57,633 bases of DNA. Source: Streptomyces celluloflavus (GTDB lineage: Bacteria; Actinomycetota; Actinomycetes; Streptomycetales; Streptomycetaceae). Made by a program: the position numbers and the translations under genes. Where the stretch lies: positions 1-57,633 of the forward strand of contig JOEL01000040.1 of the NCBI GenBank assembly GCA_000720995.1, read 5' to 3'. Shown one piece after another: positions 26,054-34,256 of the stretch; within the stretch, counting starts at the first letter, position 1; each line of letters opens with the position of its first letter. The notes under the pieces are model-generated. The model saw nothing but the letters and a program-made list of their open reading frames with translations. It searched no databases and was not told the DNA's origin.

Positions 26054-26869
26054 TCAGCCGAGCGCGAGGACGACCAGCGCCGCCAGCCCCGCGCTCTCCG
26101 CGAGCGCGCCGAACACATCGCCGGTCACCCCGCCGAACCGCCGTCGGCAGTGCCGCAGCACCAGTTCGCCGGTCCCGAGGCCGGCCAGCGCCGCCACCCC
26201 GGCGTGCAGCGCGCCCCACGGACCGGACAGCGCGCCCGCAGCGGCGCACAGGGCCGTCACCAGGGCGGCGCACAGCAGCGCCGCGCGGAGCGGCACGGTA
26301 CCCGCGACCGCCGCGCCGAGCCCGCCGGGCCGGGCGGCCGGCACCCCCGGGCGGGAGGCGAGGGTCAGCGCGCAGCGGGCGGTGACCGCCGCGACGGCGA
26401 CGGCCGTCGCACCCCGCGCCCAGCCGTCCGCGTACAGTTCGGACACCGCCGCCACCTGCGCGAACAGGGTGAACAGCAGCGTGATGACCCCGAACGGGCC
26501 GATGTCGGACTGCTTCATGATGCGCAGCGCGTCCGCGGCCGGCCGGCCGCTGCCCAGGCCGTCCGCGGTGTCGGCGAGCCCGTCCAGATGCAGACCGCGG
26601 GTGAGCGCGGCGGGCACCGCGGCGCTGCCGACCGCGGCGAGCAGCGGCCCGCCGCCCAGCAGGAGCAGCACCCCGCCGAGCGCGGCCGCGGCCGCCCCGA
26701 CGGCCAGCCCGGCCAGCGGTGCGCAGAGCATCCCGCCGCGGGCGGTCTCCCGGTCCCAGCGGGTGACCCGCACCGGCAGCGCGGTGAGCGTCCCGAAGGC
26801 GAAGCGCAGCGCGTCGGTACGGGCCGGGGGCCCCGGGGCGGCGGTCGGGGAGTCGGGTGCTTCGCTCAT
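26054..26869 (-). CDS. cobS: Adenosylcobinamide-GDP ribazoletransferase
   Basis: Joins GDP-cobinamide to alpha-ribazole to finish cobalamin in the membrane. The 271-residue product is polytopic (about six to seven Ala/Leu/Val-rich helices). It carries the family motifs FGTLTALPV near the start, TRGLHLDGLADTADGLGSG with the Asp-rich metal site, and IMKQSDIGPFGVI. ATG 26869. It is divergent from the next membrane gene by 84 bases. cobT and cobU lie 4-7 kb away on the same strand, so the pathway genes are split by an insertion of membrane protein genes. No B12 riboswitch is visible upstream. Confidence 0.93.
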   Translation of the reverse strand: MSEAPDSPTAAPGPPARTDALRFAFGTLTALPVRVTRWDRETARGGMLCAPLAGLAVGAAAAALGGVLLLLGGGPLLAAVGSAAVPAALTRGLHLDGLADTADGLGSGRPAADALRIMKQSDIGPFGVITLLFTLFAQVAAVSELYADGWARGATAVAVAAVTARCALTLASRPGVPAARPGGLGAAVAGTVPLRAALLCAALVTALCAAAGALSGPWGALHAGVAALAGLGTGELVLRHCRRRFGGVTGDVFGALAESAGLAALVVLALG

Positions 26870-26953
26870 CGCCGCAGGCTACCCCGGTTGCCGCGGCGTT
26901 AAATTGCCCTCATATGACGGAAAGCTTGCTGTGACAGAAGGGGAGTATGTGGC

Positions 26954-27691
26954 ATGGGTCACTGGTGGGTCCGCAACATCATCGAGCCGGGGAAGCTGCC
27001 GCTGCTGCTCGCCCTCGCCTCCTTCGTGCTGACCTTCCTCGTGACCCGCGTCATCACCCGGCTCATCCGCGCGGGCAAGGGCCCGTTCCGCAACATCACA
27101 CCGGGCGGGATACACGTCCACCACGTCGTCCCCGGCGTGATCCTCATGGTCATCGGCGGCTTCATCGGGATGGCCGGCGGCCCGCGCGGTTTCGGCTCCG
27201 CCGTCGCGGCCGTGCTCTTCGGCATCGGCGTCGGCCTGGTCCTGGACGAGTTCGCGCTGATCCTGCACCTGGACGACGTCTACTGGACCGAGGCCGGCAC
27301 CAAGAGCGTCGAGATCGTCATCATCACCGCCGCGCTGGTCGCCCTGATCCTCTGCGGCTTCCTGCCGTTCGGCGTCAACGAGCTGAGCCCCGACGAGACC
27401 CACGACCGCTTCCTGGTCGTGCGGACCGTCGGCATCAACTTCCTCTGCGCCCTGATCGCACTGTTCAAGGGGAAGGGCCGGATGGCCGTCATCGGGGTGG
27501 TCATCCCCTTCGTCGCGCTCGTCGGGGCCATCCGGCTGGCCCGGCCCAACTCACCCTGGGCCCGGCGCTTCTACGCCCGCCGGCCCAGGGCGCAGGCCCG
27601 CGCGAAGGTCCGTGCCTACCGCCACGACGTGCGCTGGTCGGGGATCCGCCGCCGGATCGAGCACCTCATCGGGGGTGCTCCCAGCCGCTGA
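26954..27691 (+). CDS. Integral membrane protein, unknown function
   Basis: A 245-residue protein with about six membrane helices (LLLALASFVLTFLVTRVITR, PGVILMVIGGFIGMAG, VAAVLFGIGVGLVLDEF, VEIVIITAALVALILCGF, VGINFLCALIALF, MAVIGVVIPFVALVGAI) and a basic C-terminal tail. Polar conserved-looking motifs lie next to membranes: GGIHVHHVVPG after helix 1 and LDEFALILHLDDVYW, rich in His and Asp, which suggest metal or substrate binding. I do not recognise a named family. ATG 26954 with AGGGGAG upstream. Its last 26 bases overlap the convergent rhomboid-like gene. Confidence 0.75.
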   Translation: MGHWWVRNIIEPGKLPLLLALASFVLTFLVTRVITRLIRAGKGPFRNITPGGIHVHHVVPGVILMVIGGFIGMAGGPRGFGSAVAAVLFGIGVGLVLDEFALILHLDDVYWTEAGTKSVEIVIITAALVALILCGFLPFGVNELSPDETHDRFLVVRTVGINFLCALIALFKGKGRMAVIGVVIPFVALVGAIRLARPNSPWARRFYARRPRAQARAKVRAYRHDVRWSGIRRRIEHLIGGAPSR

Positions 27692-28373
27692 CGTGCTGGA
27701 GGCCGCCGGGCTTGCGGCGGCGCCCGGCGATCTCCCACACCGCGCAGAGCACCAGCACGGCCGCGACGGCCGCGATGTGCTCCTTGCCCGCCAGGTTGTT
27801 CTTGATGAACAGCACCTCGACGACCATCGCGACCACCACCGCCGCGCAGGTGAACCAGGCGCGGTAGCGCCAAGTTACGACCAGCGCCAGGCCCACCACG
27901 GCCGCCGAGGGGCCGGTGTCGATGACGTACGCGTCGGTGGGCGGCAGCCCGACGGGGGTGCCGGGCCCGAGCCAGATGCCGAGCCGCGCGTACATCGTCC
28001 CGGCGAGCGTGGCGAGGTACGCGACGGCCAGCATCTGCCGCCGGCCCAGGCAGATCTCGGCGATCCCGAAGACCAGCAGCAGCTGCGCCAGCGCACCCCA
28101 GACCGGCAGATCGAGGGCGGGCACGAACAGCGAGAGCGGGGTGCGCAGCAGCGCCAGCCACAGATGCTCACCGGCCTGCACGGAGCCGATGTTCTGGATC
28201 GGCCGGTAGCCCCAGGGCTGGTTCTGCACGATCTGGAAGACCAGCGTCAGCAGCACCGCCGCGAGCGTCACCGGGATCGCCCGCAGTTTCCGCTTCGCCA
28301 GCGCCGACCGCACGGTCCGAAGGAGCGGGCCCCACTCGGCGCGTGCGGCACGACGCAGGGCCGGCTCCGTCAT
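27666..28373 (-). CDS. Rhomboid-like membrane protein
   Basis: A 235-residue protein with about six membrane helices. A possible rhomboid dyad is present: Ser in TGPSAAVVGLAL (compare GxSx in rhomboids) and His in GKEHIAAVAAVLVL. The LVFQIVQNQPWG and LLVFGIAEICLGRRQ segments resemble the rhomboid-like family described in actinobacteria. The start ATG 28373 overlaps the stop of the upstream MprF-like gene (ATGA), so the two are translationally coupled. Whether it is a protease is unproven. Confidence 0.65.
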   Translation of the reverse strand: MTEPALRRAARAEWGPLLRTVRSALAKRKLRAIPVTLAAVLLTLVFQIVQNQPWGYRPIQNIGSVQAGEHLWLALLRTPLSLFVPALDLPVWGALAQLLLVFGIAEICLGRRQMLAVAYLATLAGTMYARLGIWLGPGTPVGLPPTDAYVIDTGPSAAVVGLALVVTWRYRAWFTCAAVVVAMVVEVLFIKNNLAGKEHIAAVAAVLVLCAVWEIAGRRRKPGGLQHVSGWEHPR

Positions 28374-30136
28374 CTCATGTTCTCCAGGTGCTTGCGGTTC
28401 AGCCACTTCGGCAGACCAGGGGCCTCCAGGAAGCCCTCGGCGCGGGCGCCGGCGACTCCGATGCGCAGCAGATCGGTGCTCTTGTCGAAGAGCATGTACC
28501 GCGGTTCCCAGATGGGCCGGTATTTGGCATTGGCGCGGTAGAGCGATTCGATCTGCCACCAGCGGGAGAAGAAGCTGAGCAGCGAACGCCATATGCGCAG
28601 TACCGGACCCGCGCCGAGCCGCGATCCGCGTTCGAAGACGGAGCGGAACATCGCGAAGTTCAGTGAGATCTGCGTGATCTCCACCTCTTTCGCCCGCTGG
28701 ATCATCTCCAGGACCATGAATTCCACCAGGCCGTTCTCGGAATCCCGGTCACGCCGCATCAGGTCCAGCGAGAGGCCGCTGTCGCCCCACGGCACGAAAC
28801 TCAGCAGCGCCCGCAGCCGCCCCTCGCCCTCCCCGTCGCCGGCGTCCCGGCATTCGAGCATCACGCACCGCCCGTCCCCGGGATCCCCGAGCCGGCCCAG
28901 CGCCATGGAGAAGCCCCGCTCGGTCTCCCCGTCGCGCCAGTCGTCGGCCAGCCGCAGCAGCTCGTCCATCTCCGGCCCGGGAATGTCCTCGTGGCGCCGG
29001 ATGCGGACGGTGTACCCGGCCCGCTCGACCCGGTTGTACGCCTGCCGGACGGTGCGCATCGCGCGCCCGCCGAGGGTGAACTCCTCGGTGTCCACGATCG
29101 CCTCGTCGCCGATCTCCAGCGCGTCCAGACCGTGCCGGGCGTAGATCGTGCCGCCCTCCTCGCTGGCGCCCATCACGGCCGGCGTCCAGCCGTGCTCCCG
29201 GGCCTCGGCGAGCCACCGCTCGATGGCACCGGGCCACGCCTCGGGATCGCCCAGCGGATCGGCGGAGGCCAGCGACACGCCGCCCACCACGCGGTAGGTG
29301 ATCGCCGCCTTGCCGCTGGGGGAGAACAGGACGCTCTTGTCGCGGCGCAGCGCGAAATAGCCCAGCGAATCGCGGTCGCCGTGCCGGGCGAGGAGCGCGC
29401 GCAGCTTCTCCTCGTCGTCCCCGGTGATCGGATCGGTGCTGCGCACGGACCGGAAGGCCGCCCACAGGACGGCCACCAGCAGCGCCGTACTCATCACGTT
29501 GATGACGACATCCACCCAGTTCGGGGCGGAGATCCCGAGGAACTTCAGCTCGTCGGGGGCGAGCGAGATCAGCCGCATCAGGCCGTACCGCCACCGCAGG
29601 AAGAACGTCGAGGACGCGTTCTGGGCGGTGTTGGTGACCGTGACCAGCAGCGCCGCCAGCAGCGAGGCGGTCAGCAGCCCGCCGACCGCGGTGACCGCGG
29701 CCAGCTTCGGATTCGACCGGTCGCCCTTCGCGTAGAACTCCCGGCGGCCGACGACCAGTGCGACGACGAACAGCAGCGTCAGCACCAGCGACACCCAGTT
29801 CTGCGCATGCGCGCGGAACTCGGGGAAGAGCGCGAGCACGGAGCCGATCAGCGCCAGGAACAGCCCCGACAGCACCAGGCTCAGAATCCAGGCCGCCCGC
29901 TTGCGCCGCCGCAGTGTGACGGCGAAGAACAGCGAGAAGGCGCCGGAGGCGAACCCCGCGGTGAGCAGATACGGGGTGAAGAACTCGTCGACGTTGTGCC
30001 GGCGGATGTTGTTGCCGAACGACACCCACACCGCGCTGAGGAAATTGATGAACGTGACGGTGCGCAGATACCAGACGCCGAACGCGGCGCCGCGCTGTGA
30101 CCAGGGGCCGCGGGGGCGGTCCTCATCCGGGCTCAA
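28370..30136 (-). CDS. MprF-like aminoacyl-phosphatidylglycerol synthase (DUF2156 domain)
   Basis: A 588-residue membrane enzyme. The first 240 residues contain about six to seven helices (YLRTVTFINFLSAVWVSFG, WILSLVLSGLFLALIG, WVSLVLTLLFVVALVV, GGLLTASLLAALLVT). The C-terminal 330 residues are the DUF2156 acyltransferase with GNAT-like folds (SVLFSPSGKAAITYRVVGG, SADPLGDPEAWPGAI, GDSGLSLDLMRRD, LVEFMVLEMIQRAKEVEI, SLYRANAKYRPIWEPRYMLF). The family transfers Lys or other aminoacyl groups from tRNA to phosphatidylglycerol, modifying envelope charge and resistance to cationic peptides. The likely start is TTG 30136 with GGGAG eight bases upstream. It overlaps the rhomboid-like gene by four bases. 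Confidence 0.88.
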   Translation of the reverse strand: MSPDEDRPRGPWSQRGAAFGVWYLRTVTFINFLSAVWVSFGNNIRRHNVDEFFTPYLLTAGFASGAFSLFFAVTLRRRKRAAWILSLVLSGLFLALIGSVLALFPEFRAHAQNWVSLVLTLLFVVALVVGRREFYAKGDRSNPKLAAVTAVGGLLTASLLAALLVTVTNTAQNASSTFFLRWRYGLMRLISLAPDELKFLGISAPNWVDVVINVMSTALLVAVLWAAFRSVRSTDPITGDDEEKLRALLARHGDRDSLGYFALRRDKSVLFSPSGKAAITYRVVGGVSLASADPLGDPEAWPGAIERWLAEAREHGWTPAVMGASEEGGTIYARHGLDALEIGDEAIVDTEEFTLGGRAMRTVRQAYNRVERAGYTVRIRRHEDIPGPEMDELLRLADDWRDGETERGFSMALGRLGDPGDGRCVMLECRDAGDGEGEGRLRALLSFVPWGDSGLSLDLMRRDRDSENGLVEFMVLEMIQRAKEVEITQISLNFAMFRSVFERGSRLGAGPVLRIWRSLLSFFSRWWQIESLYRANAKYRPIWEPRYMLFDKSTDLLRIGVAGARAEGFLEAPGLPKWLNRKHLENMR

Positions 30137-30211
30137 GCGACATCTCCCATGAAAAGTGATCCTGTGGGCGCCGCTGACGGACCGGAATGTGCGTGACGTG
30201 TGCGCGCTCTT

Positions 30212-30236
30212 CCGGCCGCCGTGAACCGGCGGCCGG
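30212..30236 (-). terminator. Terminator hairpin after cobT
   Basis: CCGGCCGCC (30212-30220) and GGCGGCCGG (30228-30236) are perfect complements around seven bases, 20 bases beyond the cobT stop. Confidence 0.7.
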
Positions 30237-30256
30237 CCGTTCGGGTCCGGCGCCGC

Positions 30257-31303
30257 TCAGTCGCGTACGGGCAGTTCTGCCGACAGGGCCGCGGCTGCCC
30301 GCACCAACGGCAGAGCCAGCAGCGCCCCAGTCCCCTCACCGGCAGTGACGCCGTGATCGAGCAAAGGGTTGAGTGCGATCCGGTCCAGCGCCTTGCCCTG
30401 CGCCGGCTCCCCGCTCGCCTGCCCGGCCACCCACCAGTCCGGCGCCCGGAACGCCACCCGCTGCGCCACCAGCGCACAGGCCGCCGAGACCACCCCGTCC
30501 AGGATCACCGGCGTGCGGCGCACCGCGCTCTGCAACAGGAACCCGGTCATCGCGGTCAGATCGGCGCCGCCGCAGGTGGCCAGCAGCGCCAGCTGGTCGC
30601 CGAGGACCGGCCGGGCCCGCCGCAGCGCGTCCCGGATCGCCGCGCACTTGCGCATCCAGGCCAGATCGTCGATGCCCGCCCCGCCCCGCCCGGTGACGAC
30701 CGAGGCGTCCGTCCCGCACAGCGCGGCGATCAGCGTGCTCGCGGCGGTGGTGCCGCCGACGCTCAGATCGCCCAGCACGACGAGGTCCGTACCGGCGTCG
30801 GCCTCCTCGTCCGCGATCGTCATCCCGGCCCGGAACGCCGCCTCGGCCTCCTCGGGCGTCAGCGCGTCCTCGATGTCGATCCGCCCGCTGCCGCGCCGCA
30901 CCCGGTGCCGGGTGACCTCCTCGGGCAGCTCCGCCGGATCGCAGTCCACCGCCATGTCCACCACCCGGACCGGTGCCCCGGCGCCGCGGGCCAGCACGGC
31001 GGCCGGGCTCACCCCGTCCAGTACGGCCCGGACGAGATCCTTGGTGCCGCCGGCCGGACGCGCCGAGACGCCCAGCTCCGCCACCCCGTGATCGCCCGCG
31101 AACAGCAGCACCCGCGGGTGCGCGAGGGGCCGCACCGGTACCTGCTGCTGGACGGCGGCCAGCCACCCGCCCAGCTCGTCGAGCCGGCCGAGGGCGCCCG
31201 GCCGCACGGTCAGCCGCGCCCGCCGTTCCTCGGCGTCACGGCGTGCGGCGCTGTCGGGGCGCTCGATCAGTGGGGCGAAGTCATCGAGGTTCAGGGCGCT
31301 CAT
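30257..31303 (-). CDS. cobT: Nicotinate-nucleotide:dimethylbenzimidazole phosphoribosyltransferase
   Basis: Makes alpha-ribazole phosphate from nicotinate mononucleotide and the lower-ligand base for cobalamin. The 348-residue protein shows LLFAGDHGVAELGVSARP, VLGDLSVGGTTAASTLIAAL, GRGGAGIDDLAWMRK, LLATCGGADLTAMTGFLL and the catalytic Glu in TAGEGTGALLALPLV. ATG 31303 is chosen as the homology start, though its ribosome site is weak and the frame stays open upstream. The methyltransferase gene is 91 bases upstream. Confidence 0.94.
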   Translation of the reverse strand: MSALNLDDFAPLIERPDSAARRDAEERRARLTVRPGALGRLDELGGWLAAVQQQVPVRPLAHPRVLLFAGDHGVAELGVSARPAGGTKDLVRAVLDGVSPAAVLARGAGAPVRVVDMAVDCDPAELPEEVTRHRVRRGSGRIDIEDALTPEEAEAAFRAGMTIADEEADAGTDLVVLGDLSVGGTTAASTLIAALCGTDASVVTGRGGAGIDDLAWMRKCAAIRDALRRARPVLGDQLALLATCGGADLTAMTGFLLQSAVRRTPVILDGVVSAACALVAQRVAFRAPDWWVAGQASGEPAQGKALDRIALNPLLDHGVTAGEGTGALLALPLVRAAAALSAELPVRD

Positions 31304-31394
31304 TCGGCGCAGATTACCGGCAACGGACCGCGGGCGACGCGCCCGGCGGCCGATGACCGCGCACCGGGGCCGCCGGGACGCCCCGGCCACCCGC

Positions 31395-32213
31395 TCATGG
31401 ACCGGCGAACCGCACCTCGCACACCAACGGCAGCAGCGCGCGCAGAACCGGGACCCGGTGCCGGTACGCCGCCGGCCGCCGCAGGGAAGCGGCGGGGAGC
31501 CGCGCCGGGGGCAAGGGCAGTTCGCGGACCGCGACGATGCCCGGGTGCGCGCTCGCCACCCGCGGCAGCTCGGCGCGGTCCAGGCTCCAGCGCACCGGGG
31601 CGGCCCACCGGCCGCCGGCCAGCGCACCGCACCGGCGGGCCAGCGCGGCGCTCCGGCGCGGCAGCACGTCGAAGACCAGCGCCCCGCCCGGAAACCGCTC
31701 CGCACAGGCCGCCAGCAGCGCCCGTACCTCGGGCGGCGGCAGCCGCATCAGGACCCCCGCCGCCGTGACGACGACCCCGCGCCGCGGCTCCGGTACCGCG
31801 TCCAGCCAGCCGTGATCGGCCGCGGCGCGGGCGACCGTACGCCGCCGGGGGCCGTCCGGCAGCAGTATCCGGCGCACCGCGGCGGTCTCCGGCGGCGCCA
31901 CCGTCAGCCAGGTCAGCCGCCCGTTGTCCAGCCGCCAGAACCCGGTCCCCAGCCCCTCCCCGAGCGCGACCACGGTCGCCTCCGGGCGCCGGTCCAGATA
32001 GCGGCGCACGGCCGCCTCGGCACACCGGCCGCGCGGGCCCGGCTCCCGCGGGCCGCGGGCGTCGTACGGGGCGGGACGGGAGCGGACGGCGCCCGGCCCC
32101 GGCACCCGGGTGGGGCCGCCACCCGGTGCGGGCACCGGCCCCACAGGGACGGCCGGCGCCGGGTGGCCCGCCGCGCCCGGCGGTTCGGATTCGGTCAGCT
32201 CGGATTCGGTCAC
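31395..32213 (-). CDS. SAM-dependent methyltransferase (LCMT-like)
   Basis: A 272-residue class I methyltransferase of the leucine carboxyl methyltransferase-like superfamily that acts on small molecules. Motif I is VVALGEGLGTGFWRLDNG, preceded by YLDRRPEATV, and followed by RRILLPDGPRRRTVARAA and VVVTAAGVLMRLPPPEVRALL. The N-terminal 60 residues are low-complexity and the start is uncertain; GTG 32213 gives VTESELTESE. It lies between cobT and the MBL-CobU fusion in the same direction, so it may be cotranscribed. Its substrate is unknown; no known cobalamin step needs it here. Confidence 0.78.
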   Translation of the reverse strand: MTESELTESEPPGAAGHPAPAVPVGPVPAPGGGPTRVPGPGAVRSRPAPYDARGPREPGPRGRCAEAAVRRYLDRRPEATVVALGEGLGTGFWRLDNGRLTWLTVAPPETAAVRRILLPDGPRRRTVARAAADHGWLDAVPEPRRGVVVTAAGVLMRLPPPEVRALLAACAERFPGGALVFDVLPRRSAALARRCGALAGGRWAAPVRWSLDRAELPRVASAHPGIVAVRELPLPPARLPAASLRRPAAYRHRVPVLRALLPLVCEVRFAGP

Positions 32214-32275
32214 GGTCCAAGAGCACCCGCCGCCACGCCCCCGGGCAAGCGGACACGGGCACCGTCCGGCCGCCG

Positions 32276-33592
32276 TCAGCCACGCAGCGCAAGCGCCTGG
32301 CCCGCGACGACCAGCAGCAGCTGCTCGCACTCGGCGCCGAACGCGGCGTTCAGCCGGCCCAGTTCGTCCCGGAAACGGCGGCCCGACGCGGTCGCCGGGA
32401 CGACTCCGGAGCCGACCTCGTTGCTCACCGCGACCACCGTGCGGCGGGTCGCCCGGACGGCCGCGACCAGGGCGTCGGTCCGCTCCCGCAGCGCCTGCCG
32501 CCCGCCCGCCTCCCATGTCGCGTCGTCCCAGGCCCCGACCTCGTCCATGGCGTGCGTCAGCCACAGCGCCAGACAGTCGATGAGCAGCGGCGCCGCGCCG
32601 GGCTTCCGGCCGGTACCGGTGCCGGGGCCGGGGACCGCGCCGAGGTCTGTCCCGCCGCCCGCCCCGGCACCGTCGTCCAGCAGCAGCGGCACCAGATCGC
32701 AGGTCTCGGCGGTACGCCAGCTGCCGGGGCGCCGCTCACGGTGCAGCGTCACCCGCTGCGCCCACTCCGTGTCGCCCTCCCGGGTGCCGCCGGTCGCCAC
32801 GTACAGCACGTCGGGGAAGGCCGTCAGCCGCCGCTCCGCCTCCGCCGACTTGCCGCTGCGCGCACCGCCCAGCACCAGCGTGCGGCGCGGCAGATCGGGC
32901 ACCGCGTGGTACTCGCCGACCACCAGCGAGCTGCCGTCCGGCACCGCGCGGGCGCCCGCCGCGGCCAGTCTGCGGTGCAGCTCGGGGCCGGGCGGCACCT
33001 CGTGGTCGATGTGTACGGCGACCACATCCGTCGCCGCGTCGACCGCCCCGCCCGCCCGCAGCCGGGCCAGCGCGTCGGGGCGCGCCAGGACGTCCAGCAG
33101 CACCAGGTCGTACGGGCCGCCGCCCGCCCCGTGGGCATCGCCGCGGCCCGCCGTGGTGCCGTTCCCCTCACCGAGGCCGGCCGGGGCCGCGCCGGGCGGC
33201 AGATAGAGCAGCCGCTCCCCGTCGGGGCCGCCGATCTCGTAGCCGGTGCCCGGGACGTCCACCGCGACGGCCCGCACCCGGTGCCCGTCGAGCAGCGCCA
33301 GCTCCCGCCCGTCCGCGACCCGGCCCGGCTGCGGCAGCCCGGCCGGCACCTCCAGCGCGGGCCCGTCGTGCGGATGCGAGAGCAGCACCTGTCGTACGGC
33401 GGTGAGCGACTGACCGGCGCGGGCCGCCGCGAAGGCGGGGCCCGGCGTCAGATCGATGAGCAGCGCGCCGTCGACGAGCAGCGCGGTCGCCGCCCGCGCC
33501 TCGCCGCCGACGGCACGGGCACAGACGGCACACGGACAGCCGGGGCGCGGCAGCCCCCGCGGGGCCCCGGTGCCGAGGAGAGTGAGTTCCAC
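32276..33592 (-). CDS. cobU: MBL-fold domain fused to adenosylcobinamide kinase/GTP:cobinamide-phosphate guanylyltransferase
   Basis: A 438-residue fusion. Residues 1-245 are a metallo-beta-lactamase-like domain that begins with LTLLGTGAPRGLPRPGCPCAVC; the usual HxHxDH metal motif is degenerate (SHPHDGPA), so it may not be a hydrolase. Residues about 247-438 are CobU: P-loop LVLGGARSGKSAEAE, VLYVATGG, the guanylylation-site region LHRERRPGSWRTAE, LLIDCLALWLTHAM, and VSNEVGSGVVP. CobU phosphorylates adenosylcobinamide and attaches GMP, making the substrate of CobS. The start is GTG 33592. A Gly/Pro/Thr-rich insert (about 320-345) interrupts the CobU fold. Confidence 0.92.
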   Translation of the reverse strand: MELTLLGTGAPRGLPRPGCPCAVCARAVGGEARAATALLVDGALLIDLTPGPAFAAARAGQSLTAVRQVLLSHPHDGPALEVPAGLPQPGRVADGRELALLDGHRVRAVAVDVPGTGYEIGGPDGERLLYLPPGAAPAGLGEGNGTTAGRGDAHGAGGGPYDLVLLDVLARPDALARLRAGGAVDAATDVVAVHIDHEVPPGPELHRRLAAAGARAVPDGSSLVVGEYHAVPDLPRRTLVLGGARSGKSAEAERRLTAFPDVLYVATGGTREGDTEWAQRVTLHRERRPGSWRTAETCDLVPLLLDDGAGAGGGTDLGAVPGPGTGTGRKPGAAPLLIDCLALWLTHAMDEVGAWDDATWEAGGRQALRERTDALVAAVRATRRTVVAVSNEVGSGVVPATASGRRFRDELGRLNAAFGAECEQLLLVVAGQALALRG

Positions 33593-33694
33593 CTGCCGAG
33601 TTTCTCGCGTCCACGCCCGGCGGGCGCGCGGGGGGCCGCCCCGACACCGCCGTTGGACGGGCGGAACCGGACGGGTCCGGCCCCCTGGTACCCG

Positions 33695-34246
33695 TCAGAA
33701 CTTCTGCTGCTTCGCCTCCGGGGGCAGGAAGCACGGGGTGCTGACGGACAGCCGGAGGGTGTTCGGGGGTTTGACGGTGTCGGCGATGAGGCTGAAGTTC
33801 TCTCCGTCGTGGCGGCCGTAGAGGGTGACCTCCGAGTTCTTCTCCTGGAAGCCGGTGATTTTCACGTCCGCGTGCTTTTCCAGTGCCGTCCGGAGTTTAC
33901 GGACCGCCGGAATGTGCGCCGCCAGCGGAAGATCGGCGTACACGGTATAGGTCAGGGTGTACCGGCCGTCGTCGGCCACCTCGTCGTTTTTGCCGATGCA
34001 TTCCTCGAAATCCGTGAAGGGGCCGAAGGTATGGCCTGTCTTCACCTCCGCGTAGTGCGCCATGGTCGAGGTGTACTGCTTCGCCCAGGTCAGGGATTCC
34101 GCACGGCTCTTACGCGGCAGCGGCTTGTTGGGGTCTTCGGATTTCTGGGGCATGCAGGCTCCGGCGTACAGGAGGACCGAGGCGGCCAAGGCGATCAGGA
34201 TGGGGGTGAGGATTTTCTGCTTCACCCTGCGGGGAGATCCGCTCAC
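33695..34246 (-). CDS. Putative lipoprotein of the DUF1023 cassette
   Basis: A 183-residue exported protein: basic start (SGSPRRVKQK), hydrophobic stretch ILTPILIALAASVLLYAGAC with a loose lipobox (AGAC), then a charged soluble domain. Conserved-looking features are a Cys in FEECIGKND and a C-terminal Cys (VSTPCFLPPE), which could pair. GTG 34246 overlaps a ribosome site (AAGGA) that sits on the stop of the DUF1023 gene 10 bases upstream, so the two are one operon. I do not recognise the family. Its place next to a secreted-hydrolase gene suggests an accessory or immunity role, which is inference. Confidence 0.7.
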   Translation of the reverse strand: MSGSPRRVKQKILTPILIALAASVLLYAGACMPQKSEDPNKPLPRKSRAESLTWAKQYTSTMAHYAEVKTGHTFGPFTDFEECIGKNDEVADDGRYTLTYTVYADLPLAAHIPAVRKLRTALEKHADVKITGFQEKNSEVTLYGRHDGENFSLIADTVKPPNTLRLSVSTPCFLPPEAKQQKF

Positions 34247-34256
34247 GGATTGTCCT

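Noticed and set aside
26870-26953. Possible B12 riboswitch upstream of cobS
   Set aside because: The 84-base gap is too short and lacks a B12 box; the gaps before cobT and the MBL-CobU fusion also lack one.
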